Assembly: GCA_011174825.1 (NCBI GenBank)
Contig: DUEZ01000006.1
Location: 62,001-126,000, forward strand
Direction: 5' to 3'
Length of the DNA stretch: 64,000 bases
Origin: Anaerolineae bacterium
GTDB lineage: Bacteria; Chloroflexota; Anaerolineae; Anaerolineales; E44-bin32
Shown: positions 55,808 to 63,500 of the stretch, piece by piece
How the letters are laid out: each line of letters begins with the position of its first letter
Position numbering within the stretch: position 1 is the stretch's first letter
The notes under the pieces: model-generated
What the model saw: only the letters and a program-made list of their open reading frames with translations
Databases searched by the model: none
What the model was told of the DNA's origin: nothing
Made by a program: the position numbers and the translations under genes

Positions 55808-55813
55808 TATAAT
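55808..55813 (+). promoter_or_regulatory. -10 box 11 bases before a GT-C gene start
   Basis: TATAAT at 55808-55813 precedes ATG 55825 by 11 bases. The transcript start would fall about 5 nt before the start codon, so little room exists for a Shine-Dalgarno. A -35 is not clear. Confidence 0.5.
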
Positions 55814-55824
55814 ACCTGCCTTAG

Positions 55825-57660
55825 ATGATGCACAAACTATTCTCCAGTGAATCAGGCCGTGTCCATGGTTTGGCGATCGCCTTCTTTGTCATCCTGACGT
55901 TAACCGTAACATGGCCGCTTGCTCTGCACATCAACGATCGAGTGCCAGGCTGGTTTATTGCTGATAATTACGAGTACTTATGGAAGATGTGGTGGTTTAA
56001 ACACGCTCTTCTCGATCTCAATCAGAGCCCTCTCACTGCACCTCATATCTTCTATCCGCAAGGTTTCCAACTGGCTCACGCTGAACTGTCGCCCCTTCAC
56101 ACTGTAATTGGGCTTCCATTGACATGGCTATGGGGTGAGATCCCAACCTACAACCTTTTCGCGATGCTTTCATTTATCATCACAGGGTGGGCTACTTTCG
56201 CTCTCGTGCGGCGATTGACAAATAGCAATTGGGCTGGTCTTCTTGCGGGTGTGCTGCTGTCTCTCACACCTTATCACGTCGTCCGTTATGGCGGAATAAT
56301 CCCCTTGGCGTCCATCGAAGGGATCCCTCTCTTTTTCCTAGGATTGGAACTCTGGTTTTCGGAACGTCGCTTCCGCTGGACTGCCGTAGCTGGAATCGGC
56401 TTTGTATTATCTGCTTGGGCTTCCATATACTACGCGGCAGGATTGCTCCTTCTCGGACCAATCTACGCAGTTGTACGCATGAGACCGCTCAATCAATCTC
56501 TACGCGACCGACAGAACTGGATCTCGATAGCGATCCTGGTACTCGTAGCAATTCTCGCGCTCGGACCCCTATCAATACCCTACATAAGACTCAACCGTCA
56601 AGTAGATCTTTCCATTGCACTAGATGAGGTCGATTTTTGGTCAGCGAGTGTGAGTGATTACGTCATACCTTCCGGGCTTCACCCATTATGGGGCGAATGG
56701 GTGCGAGGGAATCTTCTCTCGGTCTCCGATGAATACCCACAAATTGCGCTTGAATTTATCCTCAGTGCAAGTTGGATCGGTCTCCTATTCGCAGCCTATG
56801 GTTGGCGGCGGAGTCCTTCCTCTGCTAGACAGGCCATCTTCTGGCTATTATTTGCAGCCACCATTCTTAGTTTGGGACCGAGATTGCATTTAGGTAGGCA
56901 TCCTGTGGTTTTGCCGACGCCTAAGTCCATTACCGATGGGTTTCATCGATTGATGAATTCGCTTGGTGCGTTACTCCCCTCCGGAGAGAATTATCAACTC
57001 CTTGAAACTGATGGGGTTACGATCCCCTTGCCAGCATTAATCGTACGTTGGCTTCTCCCACCACTCCAAGGTATGCGTGCATGGAACCGATATACGATCT
57101 TTGCGATCATGGGTTTATCCCTGCTAGCCGGCTTGGGTTATGCTGCCTGGGTGACACAAGAACTCGCCCCGCCCTCATTCGTAAAAGAATTGCGGCAGCG
57201 TCGAAAGCATATAGCTGGTGCTGTGGTTTTATCACTTGCGTTATTCGAGCTATGGCCAGGACGGATCCCTCTGCAACCCGTCCAATCTCGACCTGTGGAC
57301 GAATGGCTTGCAAGACAGCCGGATCAGTTCACCATCATGGAGCTTCCACTTACGAGTGCTCTGAGTGCCCCGCAGATGCTATATACCCGTTACCACGGCA
57401 AACGAATAGCTTTTGCCTATGGAACATACTTTCCCTATTGGTACCGTCAGGAATTTCCTGAGTTGTCAAACTGTCCAGATAGCGCATGCCTCGAACTCCT
57501 CCAGAGTTGGGATGTCAAATATCTTCTGCTCAACCGAGAAGCTCTTCCTGAAGACTCTCAGCTTGAAGCAGCACTAAATCAAACCGCAGAACTGAACCGT
57601 ATTGTGGTGTTCGATGAGATGATCGTCTATCAATTACTCAAGCCGGGGGAAGGCGAATGA
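55825..57660 (+). CDS. GT-C-like large polytopic membrane protein
   Basis: The 611-aa protein begins with a membrane helix (LAIAFFVILTLTVTWPLAL). The first loop has VPGWFIADNYEYLWKMWWFK, with Asp-Asn in place of the acidic pair, then APHIFYPQGFQLAHAELSPL. About 11 membrane segments and a C-terminal soluble domain (DEWLARQPDQFTIMELPLTS, WDVKYLLLNREALPE) follow. The resemblance to the other GT-C proteins lies in topology and loop position, but the family is not certain. It stands alone, ending in a strong hairpin. Confidence 0.65.
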   Translation: MMHKLFSSESGRVHGLAIAFFVILTLTVTWPLALHINDRVPGWFIADNYEYLWKMWWFKHALLDLNQSPLTAPHIFYPQGFQLAHAELSPLHTVIGLPLTWLWGEIPTYNLFAMLSFIITGWATFALVRRLTNSNWAGLLAGVLLSLTPYHVVRYGGIIPLASIEGIPLFFLGLELWFSERRFRWTAVAGIGFVLSAWASIYYAAGLLLLGPIYAVVRMRPLNQSLRDRQNWISIAILVLVAILALGPLSIPYIRLNRQVDLSIALDEVDFWSASVSDYVIPSGLHPLWGEWVRGNLLSVSDEYPQIALEFILSASWIGLLFAAYGWRRSPSSARQAIFWLLFAATILSLGPRLHLGRHPVVLPTPKSITDGFHRLMNSLGALLPSGENYQLLETDGVTIPLPALIVRWLLPPLQGMRAWNRYTIFAIMGLSLLAGLGYAAWVTQELAPPSFVKELRQRRKHIAGAVVLSLALFELWPGRIPLQPVQSRPVDEWLARQPDQFTIMELPLTSALSAPQMLYTRYHGKRIAFAYGTYFPYWYRQEFPELSNCPDSACLELLQSWDVKYLLLNREALPEDSQLEAALNQTAELNRIVVFDEMIVYQLLKPGEGE

Positions 57661-57696
57661 TTTCTTGATAGGGGGATGGGTCCCCCTATTAAGAAA
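57661..57696 (+). terminator. Strong hairpin directly after the GT-C gene
   Basis: TTTCTTGATAGGGGGA (57661-57676), loop TGGG, TCCCCCTATTAAGAAA (57681-57696): 16 bp with a single G-T pair. It begins immediately after the stop codon and probably ends transcription. Confidence 0.7.
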
Positions 57697-57800
57697 GTAT
57701 ATATCGTTTATAGATGCGATTAATATCACGCCCTCTCTGGATCATCAAGCACAGGATGAAGTACAAAGGAATTGGGAAATTCTTGATCATTTGGCAGTTT

Positions 57801-57808
57801 GCTAGAAT
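57801..57808 (+). promoter_or_regulatory. Extended -10 just before the GT39-like gene
   Basis: TAGAAT (57803-57808) is preceded by TGC, the extended -10 signature, and lies 9 bases before ATG 57818. The transcript would be leaderless or nearly so. Confidence 0.5.
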
Positions 57809-57817
57809 GCTGACCCC

Positions 57818-59329
57818 ATGAATCGTAACAGAATCGCTACCCAAATTGATGCAAAATCTCAAGAGACCAATCGAGGAATGTTTTCAAGGTTCTCATCTCA
57901 CTGGATCACACCCTCGATCATCTTCTTCCTGGCGATCTTCCTTCGGCTGTACCAGTTGAGCACTCCAAGTTTATGGCTTGATGAGACACATACTTGGTGG
58001 TTTACACGACTTCCGTGGAACGATTTCTTCCAAGCTTTACGAGAGATCGGTGTTCACCCTCCGCTCTACTTCACAGCAGAAAAAATAATCACTAGTTTCG
58101 TCGGAGATAGTGAATTCGGATTGCGGATATTGTCCGTGGTGACGGACCTCGGATCCATCCTTGTGGTTATGCAGATCGGACATATAGTTGGTGGTAGGCA
58201 GGGATTGATCGCTGCCGGATGGTTCTGGGCATTCCACCCGATGACGATCTGGTACGCACGGGAAGCCAGACCTTACTCTATGGCAATTTTTTTCTCGACC
58301 TGCGTAGTGTATGCTTACCTGGTGCTTCAGAAACGCAAATCTTTTCGGATTGGGTTGTATGGATTTATCTCGCTATGTCTTGGAATGCTCACCCACTATT
58401 TTGTGTGGCTTGTTGGGTTTGTACTTGTCCTGAAAGCTCTCACGGAATTCCGCCGTGATCCGCAGATATTCAGAAGGTGGGCTCTAATATTTATCACGGC
58501 ATCGATGCCCGTCGCAACATGGCTGGTCTGGTTCTTTCAGCTACCCAATCCGTCACTTGGGATTGCCTGGATTACACAACCGAGAATTCAAGAACCTTTG
58601 ATTACGCTTTGGAATCTTATGTCCGGGTTTGGTGGCGAGGCCTCTGTCGCAACCTGTATCTTTGGGATAATCGTAGTCTGTCTCACCAGTTCTTCCTTTT
58701 TCACGAAGGAATCCAGACCGCTAGCAGTAAATTTCTTTCTTGTGGGAGTGATCCTACCCCTTGCGGGCATCTGGTTTGTATCTCAACGTCGTCCGGTATA
58801 CATGGATCGCTACTTCTCAGTGCTCCTCCCCTTCATCATTGTGCTTATTGGAATTGGAGGTAGACAAGTTTGGTATAAACTCCAAGTTAGTCTACAAGGC
58901 TTCTCACACAATACACCCACAAAGCTCGTTCTCCTGATACCTTTAATCATTGGATTCATCGCAGGGTTTCAAGTTCATGAGAGTCAGACGTATGCGAAAG
59001 AGAATTGGCGCATTCTCGCAGAAAGATTGATAGATATAGGCGTGTCCCAACAACCTGTGTGGCTTACGGACACCGAAGCTATGACTGCACTGGAGTACTA
59101 CCTCACGGATCAATATGCACATCTAGAATATACAAGTTCCTCGCAGTGTCATGGTTCGTGCTGGTGGATCCTTCGCCGATCGTATACCGCGACGCATGCA
59201 TTCTCACAAGCTGTTGCCTCACCAGGTCGCTTGGATGAGATTCAAACGCCCGATGGATGCAGCGTTGAGCGTTATTGGCAGGATGATTCAGGTCTTGAGT
59301 TGTGGGACGTTCGTTGTGAGCAACTGTGA
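57818..59329 (+). CDS. GT39-like membrane glycosyltransferase
   Basis: The 503-aa protein has a first membrane helix, then LSTPSLWLDETHTWWFTRLP with the Asp-Glu pair of the first loop and GVHPPLYFTAEKIITSF. The segment AFHPMTIWYAREARPYSMAI matches the family pattern of PMT_2/GT39 enzymes. About 11 membrane segments precede a C-terminal extracytoplasmic domain. Such enzymes transfer sugars from polyprenyl-phosphate donors to proteins or lipids; the acceptor here is unknown. It is close in plan to the gene at 41060. Confidence 0.85.
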   Translation: MNRNRIATQIDAKSQETNRGMFSRFSSHWITPSIIFFLAIFLRLYQLSTPSLWLDETHTWWFTRLPWNDFFQALREIGVHPPLYFTAEKIITSFVGDSEFGLRILSVVTDLGSILVVMQIGHIVGGRQGLIAAGWFWAFHPMTIWYAREARPYSMAIFFSTCVVYAYLVLQKRKSFRIGLYGFISLCLGMLTHYFVWLVGFVLVLKALTEFRRDPQIFRRWALIFITASMPVATWLVWFFQLPNPSLGIAWITQPRIQEPLITLWNLMSGFGGEASVATCIFGIIVVCLTSSSFFTKESRPLAVNFFLVGVILPLAGIWFVSQRRPVYMDRYFSVLLPFIIVLIGIGGRQVWYKLQVSLQGFSHNTPTKLVLLIPLIIGFIAGFQVHESQTYAKENWRILAERLIDIGVSQQPVWLTDTEAMTALEYYLTDQYAHLEYTSSSQCHGSCWWILRRSYTATHAFSQAVASPGRLDEIQTPDGCSVERYWQDDSGLELWDVRCEQL

Positions 59330-59452
59330 GGGAAGCTTCAATGCTTATGTTCTTGATCCGGTTTCATTCTCAACATCTCATTACTGAAGGATTAATAAAA
59401 GTTCTTTGATAACCCGCTGTAATAGAAGGGATTTGAAAGGTAGACGATTAGA

Positions 59453-60487
59453 ATGAAAAACCTCATCGCTTACACCGTCGTGTCCTCACCGGAACATAAT
59501 CTTGCTGGTCACCCGGAGAATCCGCGTCGCTTTCAACATTTCAGTCGACTTGCGGACTCCCCCCTTTCTGAAAAACTTCTTCGAATAGAACCTCAGGTAG
59601 CTCCAATGCCAGTTGTCACTGCAATCCACCCACAATCCTACGTTTCAGCATTGGAGCAAGCTGCTTCTCAAGGGCCGGGATTTCTCGATCATGGAGACAC
59701 TTATGTCACCACAGCTTCATACCAGGCTGCACTTGAAGCTGCAGGAGGGGCAATTGAGGTCGTCCAAGCAGTCATCGAAGGTCAAGCCAGAAGTGGTTTC
59801 GCGCTCATAAGACCCCCAGGACACCACACCTCAGCTACGCGTCCATCGGGTTTCTGCTTACTCAACAATATCGCTATTGCTGCCCGTTATGTCCAGTCGC
59901 TCGGATACAAACGGGTGATGATCTTTGATTTTGATGTCCACCATGGCAATGGCACCCAAGATCTTTTCGAGAAGGATCCAAGCATCTTATACATTTCAAC
60001 ACATCAATATGGTATCTATCCTGGAACAGGTTCGATACACGAAACTGGCTCTGGTGAAGGAAGTGGTTCGGTTGTCAACATCCCTCTCCCTGCTCGCGCT
60101 GGAGATCAAGCTTTTAACGCTATCACCGATCAATTGATTGAACCCATCGCTAAACGTTTTCAACCAGATATTCTTCTAATCTCTGCAGGATTCGACGCTC
60201 ACTGGAATGATCCGCTTGCCAGCCTGCAATTATCAACCACAGGATACAATCAACTTGGCACTTCTTTGTTCCTTATGGCTGAGGAATTATGCGAAGGCAA
60301 GATCGTTTACTTCCTCGAGGGAGGATACGATCCAGATGATTTATGGGACAATGTTCTTGCCATTCTCTATTCTCTGGCGAAAGAATCTCTTCCTGTAGAC
60401 CGTTTGGGATCAGCTCCTTTTCCCGAAGAAAGCATTGATCATATTGTTGAGACCCTTCAAATCCTTCATGGCATCAAACCTTTGTGA
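59453..60487 (+). CDS. Histone deacetylase-family amidohydrolase
   Basis: This zinc-dependent family deacetylates acetylated amines: acetylpolyamines, acetoin-related compounds or protein lysines. The 344-aa protein has HPENPRRF, ALIRPPGHHTSATRPSGFCL (about 118-138, the paired His), IFDFDVHHGNGTQD (about 160-173, zinc ligands), SAGFDAHWNDPLA (about 244) and FLEGGYDPDD (about 286). All catalytic residues are present. The substrate cannot be read from the sequence. It stands as a single gene upstream of the TPR/Trp-Leu repeat protein. A sirtuin is also in the window, at 261. Confidence 0.93.
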   Translation: MKNLIAYTVVSSPEHNLAGHPENPRRFQHFSRLADSPLSEKLLRIEPQVAPMPVVTAIHPQSYVSALEQAASQGPGFLDHGDTYVTTASYQAALEAAGGAIEVVQAVIEGQARSGFALIRPPGHHTSATRPSGFCLLNNIAIAARYVQSLGYKRVMIFDFDVHHGNGTQDLFEKDPSILYISTHQYGIYPGTGSIHETGSGEGSGSVVNIPLPARAGDQAFNAITDQLIEPIAKRFQPDILLISAGFDAHWNDPLASLQLSTTGYNQLGTSLFLMAEELCEGKIVYFLEGGYDPDDLWDNVLAILYSLAKESLPVDRLGSAPFPEESIDHIVETLQILHGIKPL

Positions 60488-60547
60488 CTCAAATATCTCG
60501 ATATTACGCTGATCGAATGTTAAAAAAATCTACTACTCTAGTCCCGC

Positions 60548-60576
60548 TTGCGCAAAAGTTTTATCTAAGGCATACT
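60548..60576 (+). promoter_or_regulatory. Weak candidate promoter of the TPR/W-L repeat gene
   Basis: TTGCGC (60548-60553), 17-bp spacer, CATACT (60571-60576). Only three and four bases match the consensus hexamers, so this is tentative. A GAGGTG ribosome site precedes ATG 60594. Confidence 0.35.
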
Positions 60577-60593
60577 ACTTGCGAGGTGCCATT

Positions 60594-63500
60594 ATGGCAG
60601 AGATAAGTTTGCGCGCCTACGTTAAAGAGATCGATCATCTCGTCGAACAAGAACAACTCGATAGGGCGATTGCCCACTGTCGTCATATCCTTGACACCTA
60701 TCCCAAACACGTCGATACATATCGGGTCTTAGGAAAGGCTTACCTTGAAGCTAAACGCTTTGGAGACGCAGCAGATATCTTCCAACGCGTTCTCTCAGCT
60801 GTACCCGATGACTTCGTATCACATATTGGGATGGCTATCGTTCGTGAGGACGAGGGAAATCTTGATGCAGCTATATGGCACATTGAGCGTGCCTTCGAGA
60901 CCAATCCTGCCAATCCTGCTATTCAACAAGAATTACGTAGGCTCATTGGGCGTCGTGATGGGCTCGAACCGCATAAAGTACGTATGACGCGCGGTGCCTT
61001 GGCCCGAATGTATGCGCATGGCGAACTCTACCCTCAGGCAATTGCTGAATTAACCTCAGCGCTGAAGGATGATTCAGATCGACCAGATCTCGAAGCTCTA
61101 CTGGCAACCATGTACTGGCGATCCAACCAAGATGTCGAAGCGGCAGATGTATGCAACCGCATCCTTACCAAACTTCCACACTGTCGAGAAGCCAATCGGA
61201 TTTTAACCGCCATCCTCCAGAATGACAATAAGATGGATGATGCGAAGCTATACCATCGAAGATTGGCAGCATTGGATCCTTACGCTGCTTTCGTTGAAAC
61301 AGCAAATATTGATCCACAAACTGTGGACGAGAGCATGGTTCGTCTTCAGAAATTGGAATGGCAACCCGGAAAGCCCATGCCAGCAGTCGAACCAGCACAA
61401 CCCGAGTGGGCTGCTTCATTAGGTGTGGATTTAGGTGAAGAAGAACCAGAAGAAGCGATTGTACCTGAGGATGAGGAAAAACCTTCTTGGCTCAAAGATC
61501 TCGAGAAGCCCATAGAACCAGTCGAAGCAGAAGAGCTAGCAGAATCCTTTGAGCCGAGCATAGAACCGACACCTAGCCCAGAGCCGACGGCAGAAGCTGA
61601 GATCCCCGATTGGATGCGAGAAGCTGGTTGGCAAGAACTGACTGGCGAAGCCGTTGAGGCTCCCATTTCATTTACGGAGGAAGAGTTGTCAGCACTTGAA
61701 AAAGGTGAACCGTTACCTGAGGGAGAACCAGAAGAAGAAGGTGAACTCGCGCCAGCCGACATCCCTGGTTGGTTACAGGATATCGCCCCACCAGAATCAG
61801 AACCAACCACCCCCGAGCCTGCTGGTATCGTGGAAGGTGAATTTGAGGCGAGAGAAGACGAAGATATTCCAGATTGGTTGAGCGAGATCGACGAAGATAT
61901 AGCAGAGATACAACCGGAGATAGAAGAACTCCCTTCAGTAGTACCTGAAATTCCTGTTGAGGGGACGGTTGCAGAGATCATAGACGACATGGTGGTCGAT
62001 GAAGCTGTACCTGAAGAAGCAGAGTTGGTTGATGAGAAAGGTACTGGTGGGCTGCCTACATGGCTCGAAAGTGAGACACCAGGCGCGACGACGACCATCG
62101 TCACCTGGCTTGGTGATCGAGAAATCCCCGATATGGGCGCGCTGTCAGATGAGATCCCCGAGGATCTTGAAGAGGCACGCCCTAGTGAACCCGTCAGTGA
62201 AAAAACGGAAGAAGTGGAAGAGGAAATTCCTTCATGGCTTGCAGAGCCCGAACTAGAGGGCGAGGAAGTTGCCGACGAAGAAGCCGCACTACCTTGGCTG
62301 GCGAAGATCTCGGAAACAGCTGATCAAGTGGAAGAAGAAGCCGTAGAAGATGTGGCGCCTGAACCAGTCGAACCTATTGCCGTGGACGAAGCACCATCTT
62401 GGCTCGCTGAGATACCAACTGAAGAGGAACCAGCAGCTGCTGCCCCAGAGGATTTTGAACCTGCAGAAGCTGAAGAAGTTCCGTCCTGGCTGGATGAGAT
62501 AGCTGAGGTCGCTACCGAAGAGATTCCCGAACCAGAAGTGGCTGTTCCAGAAGTTATCGAACCTGTCGATGAGGAAGAAGCCCCATCGTGGCTCGCCGGG
62601 ATCGCTGCCGAAGAGATTCCCGAACCAGAAGCCGCTGTTCCAGAAGTTATCGAACCTGTCGATGAGGAAGAAGCCCCATCGTGGCTCGCTGGGGTGGCTG
62701 AGGTCGCTGCTGAACAGGAACTACCTCCCGCACCCGAGGAGGCGCCCGCGGAACTTAAACCTACTCCTGCGGTGTCAGAAGACGATGTTCCGGATTGGTT
62801 GAAATCCATATCCGAGCCAGGTCTTGAACCTTCTGTCGCATCAACGCCTATTGAAGAAGGACCTGCATGGCTCGAGGGCATTGCAGAGCCTGAGGCTGAA
62901 ATCCCTTCCGAAGACCTCCCGATTCCAACCCCCGAAGCTCCGGAATGGCTGAAAGGTATTGCGGAACCCGAGGCGGAAATGGATCTTACCGAAGAAATAG
63001 CGGCAGCACAGGAGGCACCAGGTTGGCTATCCGGGATCGCTGAACCCGAAATTGCAGAGGAACCTGCTGGAGAGGCTCCGGAATGGATGCAGGAATTTAC
63101 CGATGCAGCAGAAGAAGAGCTCGAACCAACAGTAGAGGAACCAACCCCCGAAGAACCTGAAGTGATCGAGGCCAGGGTGGATATTCCTGAGGTGGCAGAA
63201 CCCCTGATGGAACCGGAAGCAGAAAGAGTGCTTCCAACTGAAACCGAGCATCCCGCCGAAGTGGTTTCTGGTGAGGAACTGGATGATGACGAAGTGCTTG
63301 GTTGGTTAGAAGGGCTCGCTGCTCGACAAGGTGTAGAAGAAGAAGAATTGATCACAACCCCGGAGGAGAGATTGAGTGAACTACCCTCCGAAATTGAAAA
63401 ACCACTAGAAGAGGCCGTGGTTGAAGACATTGACATTCCGGAAGAACCTGAAGAGAGCCTGGAATGGCTCGAACGTCTTGCCAGCGAACGTGGACTCGAC

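Noticed and set aside
61346-62104. 252-aa Ser-rich open frame on the minus strand
   Set aside because: It is the reverse complement of the Glu/Pro-rich W-L tail: GAA, CCA and GAG codons read backwards as Ser/Thr/Gly codons without stops. No ribosome site; the same composition over its whole length.
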